A DNA stretch of 64,000 nucleotides. Origin: Crossaster papposus. Taxonomy: Eukaryota; Echinodermata; Asteroidea; Velatida; Solasteridae. The position numbers and the translations under genes were made by a program. The notes under the pieces were generated by a model that saw only the letters and a list, made by a program, of their open reading frames with translations, was not told the DNA's origin and did not search any database. The stretch is from assembly GCA_037893245.1 (NCBI GenBank), contig JBAIAA010000021.1:1612001-1676000 (forward strand). Reading direction: 5' to 3'. The number at the start of each line of letters is the position of its first letter. Position 1 is the stretch's first letter. This document shows, piece after piece, positions 1 through 8,916 of this stretch.

Positions 1-320
1 GTGCCTGGCTTATAGCCTCCGTCCTGTCAAATACCTCACCTTCATGTTTTTAATTTATTCCCAAGTGGACTATACTGATCTGTTTTCCTCTCTTTCTTTA
101 TTTCCATAGCTGCTTGAGTGACTCGCGTGTCTGGTTTGATAGCTTTGCCGAAATACATCGAAACATCCTTACAAGTGGCGCGAGATAATTAGCAGTGACG
201 AAAACAACTCTGATCAATTCAATATTCATTCCAAGATGGTTTATTTAACCACAAATCATGACCTAAAAGCAAATTGCGTGTGGTTTATCAATTATATGTT
301 AATTTAAAGTGAACAAAGAA
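1..320. other. AT-rich flank, no gene seen
   Basis: No open frame, RNA gene or clear repeat is visible in this leading stretch. It ends at the first tRNA-like sequence. Confidence 0.5.
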
Positions 321-321
321 A

Positions 322-400
322 TTGGCTAGGCGGGATTTGAACCTGCAACCTCGGGAATACCAGAATATCAGGAATATCCTTATTGAGTGATCCCCACAAT
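322..400 (-). repeat. tRNA-like sequence (SINE head or tRNA pseudogene), left arm of an inverted pair
   Basis: On the minus strand the lower-coordinate half reads as a tRNA T arm plus acceptor 3' strand, with a good B box (GGTTCAAATCC) and a CCTAGCCA end. The part that should hold the D arm (about 366-400) is diverged, so the upper limit is approximate. It matches the + strand copy at 513-584 in inverted orientation, and the similarity continues outward about 15 bp beyond the CCA-like end. It could be a tRNA-derived SINE or a decayed tRNA gene; the anticodon region does not form a normal loop. Confidence 0.45.
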
Positions 401-512
401 GCCGCTTTCCAGGTTGTATCTTAACATTGGGCATGATCCATGGCCACATGGAATTCTGGTGCTTATGACTTCTGCCTAGATATACTGAAAATTTAGGACA
501 CCGCCAACATAG

Positions 513-584
513 GGCAAGATAGCTCAGTTAGCAGAGCGTCAGTCCGGTATTCCGGAGGTCGCAGGTTCAACTCCCGCCTTGCCA
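513..584 (+). repeat. tRNA-like sequence (SINE head or tRNA pseudogene), right arm of an inverted pair
   Basis: The 72-nt sequence opens GGCAAG, has an A box (TAGCTCAGTTAGC), a B box (GGTTCAACTCC) and ends CTTGCCA, so six acceptor pairs form. The middle folds as TCCGG-TATT-CCGGA, a 4-nt loop rather than a 7-nt anticodon loop. The T stem has one A-C mismatch, and one base is missing between the T stem and the acceptor. This suits a Pol III SINE head or a dead tRNA better than a working gene. An inverted relative lies at 322-400. Confidence 0.5.
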
Positions 585-589
585 ATTTA

Positions 590-1290
590 TTTGTTCAATT
601 GCAAATTTACCTAATTCAGTTTCCCTTGTGGTTCATTGTGTATTCATTATATTGTTAACAATTTGGTAAAACAAATTTAAAACAAGATAATAAAATTGAG
701 GATGAACCGGAAAAATTTAAAACGTGGTTAATTAAGAGATTCACAAAATAATACTAAAATATAGATAACAACTTGTTTATTTAAAATGATTACTTGTGCC
801 TAATAATATACTTACAGTTAATGGTATTTGTGATAGATTCAAGTATACATTGTGTAAAATTATTAAAGAAGTTCGCCCCTTAAACAAATGGGGAAAAATT
901 AGAAAAGGTTTATTAATGAAGAAATAGTCCATTATACTAAGTAAAAACGCATCACCTTTAACTTGTAAATTGCTTGTAAGTTGGTGAATAACAATTGTGT
1001 GTGTCTTTAGATGGTTTCAACCAGTGGCATGTGAATTGTGTATTTTTGTCATATTTGTTATTAGGTAAAGCGTAAACTTTAACTGTTCCTCTTTAGTTTT
1101 AGGACAATTTTGTCTTGGTTCAAGATGTTGATGAATTTGTGAGATATGAACTACTCCAGTAGAGGGCGCTCTATCTTTTAAACATAGGGTAATAGAATCA
1201 ATGAAAGTGCACCGTTCAGGACATATCCTATTTGTTAGGCCCTAAAACATTTGGTTTTCTGTTAGTTTTAGAAGATGGTAGTACAATATT
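590..1290. other. AT-rich intergenic DNA, nothing recognised
   Basis: No supported gene or RNA is seen. Similarity to the tRNA-array spacer begins near 1320. Confidence 0.5.
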
Positions 1291-1319
1291 TTTAAATTGT
1301 ACGAAAGAAAAATGTCGTG

Positions 1320-1500
1320 TGTTGCATGGTATTTCTTTATTTTGTAATTGTCAGAATTGTACTAAAGATCGCTGTCACGTGTTGGGGATTAGCTTCAATG
1401 ACAAAGCGCTTGCTTTGCATGCGAGAGATACCGGGATCGATACCCGGATCTTCCAAATAATTGTCTTTCTCGCTTATACTTTTTACTGGCATTTCTTCAT
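1320..1500 (+). repeat. Isolated diverged relic of the tRNA-Ala array unit
   Basis: The spacer motifs of the array are recognisable on both sides of the tRNA at 1384-1455: a GCATGGTATTTCTTTATTTT stretch before it and a decayed ACTGGCATTTCTTCATAAT after it. The orientation is opposite to the main array 6 kb downstream. It is probably an old copy that has escaped array homogenisation. Confidence 0.7.
1384..1455 (+). pseudogene. tRNA-Ala(TGC)-like relic, lone + strand copy
   Basis: This is the array tRNA with several differences. The D stem is GCTT/AAGC where the array has GCTC/GAGC, so pairing at 13-22 is kept by a two-sided change. The anticodon stem keeps pairing through one G-U. The loop TTTGCAT gives anticodon TGC, and the T arm is identical to the array consensus. 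One G is missing from the 5' end (GGGGATT instead of GGGGGATT), and the D-loop GG is GA. Possibly still foldable, but lone and damaged, so called a pseudogene. Confidence 0.6.
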
Positions 1501-2300
1501 AATTATTGAACAAACAAAAAACGTTGTGTCTTGCCACAGCCACTTACTATAGACATTGCCTCTGTATTAAGAATAGTTCTCCTTTTACTTTAAATCTTAG
1601 AATTAGGCAACTGCTATTTATTTCCTAACTCGTTTCTCGACCGTGAATAAAATATGTTCTCAAAAAGATAATAACATTTATCATTTTTCCCCGGGTTTTT
1701 TTAAAGAAAAGAAAAGAAAGGCGGCGGACTCAAAAAAGAAAGCGGGTGGGGACGCTAAACATGTGTGTTTCGTATTTGGCCTTACCTGTGCCATAACAGC
1801 GCCTTACGAAGATAACTGGACTGGCTAGTGTAATTAAGGGCAGAATATTCGAAAAAAAATTGAACGTTGTGAAAACTTCACAATCATGATTAAACCAGTA
1901 CTCTAGCCATAGAAAGAAAATTTGGCTGAACATAACACGCTGCAGTAGCTGTAAATATAGCGGCAAAGGTGCTGTATGCTTGTACTTGTGCGTCAAATCG
2001 GTAAGTGATCTTACACACGTCTTCTACGTTGACCCTATACATGCTTGAGCGCACAGCCCACATGCGAGCGCCACATTCCCTTTCGTATATACAAGCGTCA
2101 CTGTCACTATGGTGAAACAAACTTAACATTTTAATAAAATAAAACAATTTTGAAACAAAGTTAGAAAAAGGAGGGAACAAAAGATTAGCAAAACAGACAC
2201 ACGAATAATGTTGCTTCTTTCAAACAAATTTAACACACCCATTTGTTATACTTTGCCCAAAGGACTAAATCGCCATCTGTAACAAAATGTAGTGTATTTT
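1460..2300. other. Intergenic DNA, nothing recognised
   Basis: Short open frames on both strands have no recognisable product and no consistent coding signal. Confidence 0.45.
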
Positions 2301-2302
2301 CA

Positions 2303-2546
2303 GTTTGATTAGTTCGATCTTTTCATGACCTAAAATTCTTTAAAAAGGTTACAGTTTGTCAAAGTTGTCATTAATTGTCACGGTGAAGGAATATTTAATC
2401 TGTTGGGCATCGTTAAGTACTAATCATTGTGAGATTTATATAATTCAATTAATAATAATTACTACTTCATCAATGTGATGGTGGAAGAAGGTTGCTAAGT
2501 GACACCTATATACTATAATACTTTTTTGAGATGAAACTAAGGGTAT
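2303..2546 (+). repeat. Diverged tandem duplication, copy 1
   Basis: Starts near GTTTGATTAGTTCGATC and ends near GATGAAACTAAGGG. Copy 2 begins directly after it. Shared blocks include GTCAAAGTTGTCATTAATTG, CTAATCATTGTGAGATTT and GTTGCTAAGTGACACCTATA. Copies differ by substitutions and several indels, so the duplication is old. Function unknown. Confidence 0.75.
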
Positions 2547-2745
2547 GTTTAATTAGTCCGATCTTTTCAGGATCTAAAATTCTTATGAAAGGTTAAAGTG
2601 TGTCAAAGTTGTCATTAATTGTCATGGTGAAGAAAAATGTACTAATCATTGTGAGATTTCAATGAAGAATACATCATCATTGTGATGGTGGAAGGAGGTT
2701 GCTAAGTGACACCTATATACCTTATAGCTGTTTTGAGATGAAACT
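2547..2745 (+). repeat. Diverged tandem duplication, copy 2
   Basis: Second copy of the repeat at 2303-2546, about 244 bp downstream and shortened by internal deletions. Its end at GATGAAACTA is interrupted by the TIR element at 2747-3160. Confidence 0.75.
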
Positions 2746-2746
2746 A

Positions 2747-3160
2747 AAGCGTTGTTCGCACTGGACTTAATTTGGGCAAACTAACCGAGCCAATGGGTAA
2801 CTTACCAATTTCAAGTCCAGTGCGAACAGCCTGGGTAACTTTCCTCACAGGTAACTTACCCACGCCGCGTGGGTAGTTTAACCGAGCCAAAGGTGCCCAG
2901 GAAGATTGACCAGGTCAGTTTAACCAAACCAGAAAATCCAGTACGGACGCGACGTCTCGGTTAAATCTTCCATCACCCGGTCGAATGGCCACAGGTCATA
3001 TCAGCCAGTGACCTTTCACGGTTAGTTTACCGATGGTCTCGGCAATTCTACCCGCGTCAATTAAATCCAAGTGCGGACGGTGGGAAGATTAACCCATCGG
3101 ATTGTTACCCGGCGTCATGGTGAAGTTACCCAAAATGTTTATCCAGTGCGAACACGGCTT
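2747..3160. mobile_element. Non-autonomous TIR DNA transposon (MITE-like), 414 bp, TA target duplication
   Basis: The ends are inverted repeats: AAGCGTTGTTCGCACTGGA at the left and, as reverse complement, AAGCCGTGTTCGCACTGGA at the right, with partial pairing for about 20 bp further. TA flanks both ends (2745-2746 and 3161-3162). The interior is GC- and CpG-rich compared with its surroundings and holds repeated motifs such as TTTAACCGAGCCA and GGTAACTTACC. No open frame is present, so a transposase would have to act in trans. The family is not identified; the TA duplication fits Tc1/mariner-like elements among others. Confidence 0.65.
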
Positions 3161-3164
3161 TAGG

Positions 3165-3530
3165 GCGTGTTTGGAGATTTTTTTTCTGATAAAAACTGTT
3201 ATCATTCTGGTTGTTTCCGGTGCTACGACAAATGCCATGCAAGCAGCATACTAGACATTCTTTGGCCAGGTGCCATAATGTCTGGGAGGGAGGTCCTTAG
3301 ACTGACTAAACATCAGAAGCTGCTGATTCAGTCCTTAAAAGAAACTCCTTGTTTCCTTGATGAAACTTGAAGGAAACATGCAGAGTAACATTTTCATTAC
3401 GCAATTGTTGTTTTAAATTAATAGATTGATGTGTATTAAATGTGAATAAAAAGCAAAACTGGTTCTAGTGTACGTTTAGTGTGGTAATTTGCCGTCCAAT
3501 AATAATTGACCCCCCCCCCCCCCCCTTTTA
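3165..3530. other. Intergenic DNA with a C16 homopolymer
   Basis: No gene is supported. A run of 16 C (3510-3525) is followed directly by TTTT. Confidence 0.5.
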
Positions 3531-3690
3531 AATTTCGCGGCCACTCAAAATGAGTGACGTAAACCGAGGCAGAACCCGGACAAATTCTCGATAGTCGGCA
3601 CGCGACGTCTAGGTACAAGACAGATTCGCGTGGCCACGGCCGCACACATTGTTGTGTGTGTACGTACCCACGGTAATCGAATTTCACATG
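3530..3690 (+). promoter_or_regulatory. CpG-rich patch, possible promoter
   Basis: CpG density is clearly higher here (GCACGCGACG, GATTCGCGTGGCCACGGCCG) than in the AT-rich neighbours, directly upstream of the exon-like frame at 3702-3902. No TATA box or initiator can be assigned. Inference only. Confidence 0.2.
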
Positions 3691-3701
3691 GACGATCGTG
3701 A

Positions 3702-3902
3702 AAGTACTTCCTCGATTTTGGTGATTCCGACGAAATCAGTACTGATTCGTCGGATTCGAATCACAGTATTTCTTATTCAGACACGGACCCGAGCGAGGAT
3801 AAAGATGGGGTCCCTCTGGGCGCTCTACAGGTCGAAGCACGACCGCTCAAAATGATCGCTGCAGAGGGCCGAAAATCACTAGGCCCAGACCACTTCACTC
3901 TG
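3702..3902 (+). CDS. Possible exon: acidic Ser/Asp-rich frame ending at a splice donor
   Basis: After an in-frame stop at 3699-3701 the frame is open through 3902 and meets a consensus donor (CTG|GTAAGC). The product is rich in Asp, Ser and Glu (SDEISTDSSDSNHS, SDTDPSED) and becomes mixed later (KMIAAEGRKSLGPDHF), unlike random AT-rich DNA. The ATG at 3688 with an acidic start (MDDREST) lies in another frame, so either the true start is on an upstream exon or the gene is broken. The family is not recognised. The open frame at 4290-4472 starts in a compatible phase. Confidence 0.3.
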
Positions 3903-4289
3903 GTAAGCTTTACTTTGGCTGTCTAAATCCTCCGATATTTAGGATTAGCCGGAAACAAATGCGTCGCAATACGCGCAGTCAGTATACAATAGGCTGGGTA
4001 GCAGCGCGGTGAGTCTCTGCCTCGATTTTCGTCATACCCCTCGCGAGGTTTTATGTTAATGAGGCTTCCCTTCGAGGGGCGAAGTGGTTTGACGAAAATT
4101 TTCAAAAATAGTTTTCCCCCATTTATCACAGAATATAAACACAACCACACACATAATGTATTGTCAACATTAAACGTTATTGATTTAAGCAACAAAAACC
4201 CAAATTATTACATGTTTCCTCTAATGTCATTGGTTTACCTTGAGCTGTATTCTCTTCAGCTATAAACAAAAAACTGCCAATGTTTTCAG

Positions 4290-4472
4290 AAAATAGTGGC
4301 TACAATTGGAGACAAAGGGTACTCCCGATTATCTGTGTCATTGATAGTTTCACTGACTAAAGAGCTCTTTCTGCCACTTTTGGATGCCTCTTCAGGCCGA
4401 GACGATTCCTATAACATGTTACTGTTTGCCGTATACTCTAACCTATCGTATTGCAGGTTGGGTGCATATTGA
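4290..4472 (+). CDS. Possible terminal exon after a TTTTCAG acceptor
   Basis: A TTTTCAG acceptor (4283-4289) is followed by 60 open codons and a stop at 4470-4472. Phase 0 matches the donor at 3903, giving an intron of 387 bp. The peptide has hydrophobic and mixed segments (LSVSLIVSLTKELFLPLLDA, DDSYNMLLFAVYSN). There is no ATG at its start, so it can only be a downstream exon. No family is recognised and no nearby poly(A) signal was assigned. It could be a chance open frame. Confidence 0.3.
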   Translation, partial: KIVATIGDKGYSRLSVSLIVSLTKELFLPLLDASSGRDDSYNMLLFAVYSNLSYCRLGAY

Positions 4473-4479
4473 GGGGGTA

Positions 4480-6535
4480 CTGCCGCTTTAAATCTTTAAA
4501 TGTGAGCTTTATTTAAATTCAAACTGAATATAACCAAAGATATAAATACAATATTCCCCATTAATTATCTGGTACGTGTAGGCCAGCACGGGACCAACAC
4601 GTTATTTGTTTGCTGTATATGTGTATTAAATGACCATTTCCTTTTCATATTGAATGCGTAATGAACCAATACTTCCCCATTTAATTTTCCGACAGCTTTA
4701 TTAAACCCTAATACAAATAAAAATGGTGTTGAATAATACAAAGTGATTTTTTTTTAGTGGTAGCATTGATACACTTTGCATACAATCAAGCGTAAAATAG
4801 AATACTGCCACTTAACAAAGATATACAAATACTGGTGCACCTTTAATTCTCGATTTCCTTCAATTTAACTGGAATATAAAATATAAATAAAGACTGCAAA
4901 TGAATAATGTCCATGCCTGGCAAGCCTTGCTGTGTGATTCCCTCTGTTTACCCCTCTCCCATCCCAACACGCCCAATTTGACTGTGGAGGTTTATGCATA
5001 ATGTACATGCAAGTCTAGTTGTACATCTTTAATAGCATCTTCAGCCAAAACAGATTTAACAATTTCCAAAAATATTTCTGGTAAAAATACCTTTTTTTAA
5101 TTGGGGAAAAAACACTACTTTTTTCACAATTAAAGTTGGGTTAGTCTGTACTTTTTTTAAAATTTCGATTTTCTTTTCCAAAACGAATATTGAAAGAAGA
5201 TCAATAATTTTATACGAATAATATTTTTGTTTGCATTGGCAGGACTTTACACATTGTTATGTTTTTATTGTTTTTATCATTGCGCCAATGGCGCGCTCCA
5301 GTTCTGTTGTGCATACTAAGACACTCCTAATTCAAAATGTTAATTTAATTAATTAATTACTCGCCGGTTTTTTTTCGTGGAATGTCTCATTCGAAAGCTC
5401 CTCATAAAAAACACAATGCTTGAAAATTAACAATTCAATTTGAAAATCAATTTTTCATAGTGCAACCTCCTAAAAGCACGGATGTCACACGATCCTCCAT
5501 GATTTGGAATCAAGCGATAAAATGTTGATAAAGCTAAAGGAACACCAAGAAAGAATAAACACCCCTACAAACGAAACGGGAACACAGTAATACATTCAGC
5601 AAAACAGGTTAGTTATTACTAACAACTAACCTTAAATAAACATAACTAATGCAATTAATACAATACCAATAAACTAAGATATTACATTCGAACCCCTAGT
5701 GAAGTCAGTTTCTTTGAATGGGGTCACCAACTCAGAGGTACGCATTGGTGGATGACGTCAGGTCCCTAAGACGGCATTGGTAGTGCCCAGTGTTCCCCTT
5801 GTCCATACCCCAATACAATAGCCCCGACATTTCAGTTATATTTTCATATCGTTTAAAATTGGAAATACTCGTCTTTGAAGTTATTTATCGTTTAGATTAT
5901 TAGGAACGAGTTTCCATTAAACGCTGTTTATGAACAATTGCCACAATAATTATTCTCATTGATAAACCCATACAAACACGTAATATACAAATCTTGATTA
6001 TTGTTTATCACAAGTCGGTAACATATGTTTTTACAAAACAAAATATTGCATTTAAACTTACAGAAAAATCTGGCATGATATGCTTTGGCGATTTAATAGC
6101 TTTACTTCCATTATCTCGGCAATCACAAAACGGATGTCCTTCAAGTCATCGACTATAACAACGCCGGAATACCCACATGACGGCTGATCAGGCCGGCATC
6201 AACGGAGCTCAGATCCGTACCCCAAGGGTGGGGTCTCAGGCAGAGGCCTCGGTGCCCATAGTCTTCAAGATGACAGTCAAGCTACAGTGCCCCCAAATTC
6301 GTTTACTTTATCTTATATAATACCTACTATAAATTTTACTAATCTTAAACCCACAAGGTATGTACTGGTATAATCACGCGCGATAGAATCCTTCACATTA
6401 CTTTACAAACTGTATAAATGATGAATAATTCATTAAAAACCCTCGATTTAGACCATGTGTGTACACCCATCCAATCATACAATGAATACATTTGTATGTT
6501 TATGCAATTTAAGGAGTTGACATTCCAACAGATTA
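4480..6535. other. About 2 kb of AT-rich intergenic DNA
   Basis: No supported gene. AT-rich throughout, with short homopolymers and a GC-richer patch at about 6165-6260. A TTAATTAATTAATTA run lies near 5340. Confidence 0.5.
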
Positions 6536-6537
6536 CT

Positions 6538-6912
6538 AATAGTCCAGGCAAAATACATAATTTTGTTTTGTTGACCTCAAACAAATTGCAACAAATTGTT
6601 TTTCACCACAGTGCACTTCTATAAGGTCCCTAGAATGACATACTAAAAATCTACAAAAATCCAAGTGGTGCAAATATGTCTAATTTGCATAAATCGTTAA
6701 TCCCTGCCGTGTAATATGTTTATATTCCCATATTTGGGTATATATTTTATTTTTATTTTTTGAAAAGTTTATTTTGGCGATTGTACTTAAACATCCTTAC
6801 TTCAATAACATTTTCTAAAGCATGTAAGTGACTAAATAATTATGAAAATATAGTAATGGTCCAAAATTACTACAATTATACCCTATCATTTGCACGCATT
6901 TACCTTGTCTCC
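6538..6912 (+). repeat. Interspersed repeat, copy left of the tRNA array
   Basis: Shares long near-identical blocks with 61386-61740, for example GACATACTAAAAATCTACAA, CATAAATCGTTAATCCCTGC and CCCATATTTGGGTATATATT. The two copies run in the same direction and bracket the tRNA array, about 54.8 kb apart. Similarity is strong for about 300 bp and then fades; a fold-back element starts immediately after it. Confidence 0.8.
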
Positions 6913-6913
6913 A

Positions 6914-7422
6914 GATATCATCAAGTAGTAAGTATTGAAGTGCTTCAAATTCACCAAGTTGCTTACTGGCACAGTTATCCTATTAAAACCTTATGGAAAA
7001 TCATATGGACAATGATAACATTGTGATATTTAGCCCAGCAAACAAAAACTTGGAAAAAATGATGTGTCCCTAAATTGGGCTAACAAGTAGGTGAAGGGTT
7101 GCCTAAGGTGAGAGACTTTAACAAGTTCAAGGAAACCCCCCAAATTTAAGATTTTTGTTGCTTACAATAATCATATCTACGTTAAAATGTATTTTGGGGA
7201 TTTCCTTGAACTTGTTCAAGTCTTCCATGTTAGGCAACCCTTTAACTACTTTTTAGCCCAATTTATAGACGCACCATTTTTCCCCAGTTTTTGTTTTCTG
7301 GGCTAAATATCACAATGTTATTATTGTTCATATGATTTTTCATAAGGTTTTAATATGACAACTATGCCAGTAAGCAACTTGGTGAATTTGAAGCTCACCA
7401 ATACTGACTACATGATGATATC
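6914..7422. mobile_element. Fold-back (long inverted repeat) element, 509 bp
   Basis: The left arm (6914 to about 7148) and right arm (about 7190-7422) are diverged reverse complements around a roughly 40-bp centre. Matching arm segments include CACCAAGTTGCTTACTGGCA, CATATGGACAATGATAACAT (related in the other arm) and AAGTTCAAGGAAA. Left and right tips read GATATCATC and GATGATATC. No coding capacity. The transcript would fold into a long hairpin. Probably a non-autonomous DNA element; no target duplication was identified with confidence. Confidence 0.7.
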
Positions 7423-7429
7423 GCATCGT

Positions 7430-7790
7430 ATGGCCAGTCATAATGCAGCGTAGTCTTTATAATGAGGTGCGCAGCGATGTCTTGAGCAGGTTGACGGCTC
7501 ACAGCCGCAAAATGCGAGGTTTTTTGTACACGTAGGAGTGCCCCGCATTATAGTAATGTTCCCTTTGGCAGTGGTGTTGGGCCAACATGGTGACTCTGAC
7601 TGTTTCGGGATATTTAAAAAAATATATATATATATTATAATTTCATTATAATTATAATGCATACTCGTTCCTATTGTTTTATTACTGTGCTTTATGCTCA
7701 CGTTTTGTATGTGATGTTTGTTTTAGATAGTCTGAGTGCCACATGGGCGTCTCTGGTTGGGCGCCTTTGCTCTGCTCTGGTATGGTGCAG
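7430..7790. other. Unique DNA at the left array junction
   Basis: No gene is recognised. An (AT)n tract lies at about 7622-7636. The stretch ends abruptly where array sequence begins inside a tRNA at 7791. Confidence 0.5.
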
Positions 7791-7832
7791 CTCGCATGCT
7801 AAGCGAGCGCTCTACCATTTGAGCTAATCCCC
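7791..7832 (-). pseudogene. Truncated tRNA-Ala(AGC) at the left array edge
   Basis: Only the 5' part (acceptor 5' strand, D arm, anticodon arm) is present. Array similarity stops at the 3' side of the anticodon stem, where unique DNA begins. This is the exact left breakpoint of the array. One G of the 5' end is missing. Confidence 0.85.
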
Positions 7833-7894
7833 AACACATCTCTCATTCTTGAGTATATTTGTGAAAATTATAAAATAAAGAAATACCATGCAGT

Positions 7895-7899
7895 AAAAA
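7895..7899 (-). terminator. Pol III oligo-T terminator of a representative unit
   Basis: T5 on the minus strand, 16 nt past the tRNA ending at 7915. The same TTTTT is present in nearly every spacer (AAAAA after CAGT on the + strand), though it is lost where the unit reads CAGTACAAAT or CAGTCAAAAT. Confidence 0.7.
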
Positions 7900-7914
7900 T
7901 GAAGAAATATTATT

Positions 7915-7987
7915 TGGAAGATCCGGGTATCGATCCCGGTACCTCTCGCATGCTAAGCGAGCGCTCTACCATTTGAGCTAATCCCCC
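7915..7987 (-). tRNA. tRNA-Ala(AGC), reference unit
   Basis: First complete copy. Acceptor GGGGGAT pairs with ATCTTCC and includes G3:U70, the alanyl-tRNA synthetase identity pair, plus a G4:U69 wobble; the discriminator is A73. D stem GCTC/GAGC with GG in the loop. Anticodon stem CTCGC/GCGAG with loop TTAGCAT gives AGC, read as inosine-GC after editing in eukaryotes. T stem CCGGG/CCCGG with loop ATCGATA; A54 instead of U54 also occurs in vertebrate tRNA-Ala(AGC). A box TAGCTCAAATGG and B box GGATCGATACC are intact. No intron, no encoded CCA. TATA-like motif upstream at 8001-8015, T5 stop downstream at 7895-7899. Confidence 0.93.
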
Positions 7988-8000
7988 AACACATCTCTCA

Positions 8001-8015
8001 TTCTTGAGTATATTT
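8001..8015 (-). promoter_or_regulatory. Conserved TATA-like upstream element of a representative unit
   Basis: Minus-strand AAATATACTCAAGAA, 14-28 nt upstream of the tRNA start at 7987. The motif is kept in most spacers, including the inverted segment at the right end, while nearby bases vary. In some Pol III genes an upstream TATA sets TFIIIB position; that role here is inferred. Confidence 0.5.
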
Positions 8016-8069
8016 GTGAAAATTATAAAATGAAGAAATACCATGCAGTAAAAATCAACAAATATTATA

Positions 8070-8141
8070 TGGAAGATCCGGGTATCGACCCCGGTACATC
8101 TCACATGCAAAGCGAGCGCTCTACCATTTGAGCTAATCCCC
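8070..8141 (-). tRNA. tRNA-Ala(TGC)
   Basis: Loop TTTGCAT gives TGC. Anticodon stem CTCGC/GTGAG keeps pairing through a G-U. The acceptor 5' end is one G short in this copy. Many TGC copies share the GTGAG 3' stem and ATGTACC variable region. Confidence 0.85.
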
Positions 8142-8223
8142 AAGACACATCTCTTTCTTGAGTATATTTTAGAAAATTACAAAATGAAGAAATGCCATAC
8201 AGTAAAAATCAACACATATTATT

Positions 8224-8296
8224 TGGAAGATCCGGGTATCGATCCCGGTACCTCTCGCATGCTAAGCGAGCGCTCTACCATTTGAGCTAATCCCCC
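8224..8296 (-). tRNA. tRNA-Ala(AGC)
   Basis: Identical in the tRNA body to the copy at 7915-7987. Confidence 0.92.
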
Positions 8297-8378
8297 AACA
8301 CATCTCTCATTCTTGAGTATATTTGTGAAAATTATAAAATAAAGAAATACCATGCAGTAAAAATGAAGAAATATTATT

Positions 8379-8451
8379 TGGAAGATCCGGGTATCGATCC
8401 CGGTACCTCTCGCATGCTAAGCGAGCGCTCTACCATTTGAGCTAATCCCCC
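8379..8451 (-). tRNA. tRNA-Ala(AGC)
   Basis: Consensus body. The spacer on its 3' side has AATAAAG for AATGAAG. Confidence 0.92.
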
Positions 8452-8533
8452 AACACATCTCTCATTGTTGAGTATATTTGTGAAAATTATAAAATGAAGA
8501 AATACCATGCAGTAAAAATCAACAAATATTATA

Positions 8534-8606
8534 TGGAAGATCCGGTTATCGATCCCGGTACCTCTCGCATGCTAAGCGAGCGCTCTACCATTTGAGCTAA
8601 TCCCCC
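8534..8606 (-). tRNA. tRNA-Ala(AGC)
   Basis: One T-stem change (CCGGTTATC on the + strand) breaks a T-stem pair; otherwise consensus. Confidence 0.85.
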
Positions 8607-8688
8607 AAAACATCTCTCATTCTTGAGTATATTTGTGAAAATTATAAAATGAAGAAATACCATGCAGTAAAAATGAACAAATATTATT

Positions 8689-8761
8689 TGGAAGATCCGA
8701 GTATCGATCCCGGTACCTCTCGCATGCTAAGCGAGCGCTCTACCGTTTGAGCTAATCCCCC
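8689..8761 (-). tRNA. tRNA-Ala(AGC)
   Basis: One T-stem change and one D-loop change (ACCGTTTGAG on the + strand). The anticodon and acceptor arms match consensus. Confidence 0.85.
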
Positions 8762-8843
8762 AACACATCTCTCATTCTTGAGTATATTTGTGAAAATTAT
8801 AAAATGAAGAAATACCATGCAGTAAATATCAACAAATATTATA

Positions 8844-8916
8844 TGGAAGATCCGGGTATCGATCCCGGTACATCTCACATGCAAAGCGAGCGCTCTACCA
8901 TTTGAGCTAATCCCCC
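8844..8916 (-). tRNA. tRNA-Ala(TGC)
   Basis: Full-length TGC copy with G3:U70 and A73. Confidence 0.9.

Noticed and set aside
1232-1552. 106-codon open frame on the + strand
   Set aside because: Contains the translated tRNA relic at 1384-1455 and decayed array spacer; no independent coding evidence.
3510-3525. C16 run as a functional element
   Set aside because: Homopolymer of uncertain length; more likely replication slippage or sequencing uncertainty.
6393-6624. Small open frames on both strands near 6.5 kb
   Set aside because: They overlap the bracket repeat, have AT-driven composition and overlap each other on opposite strands.
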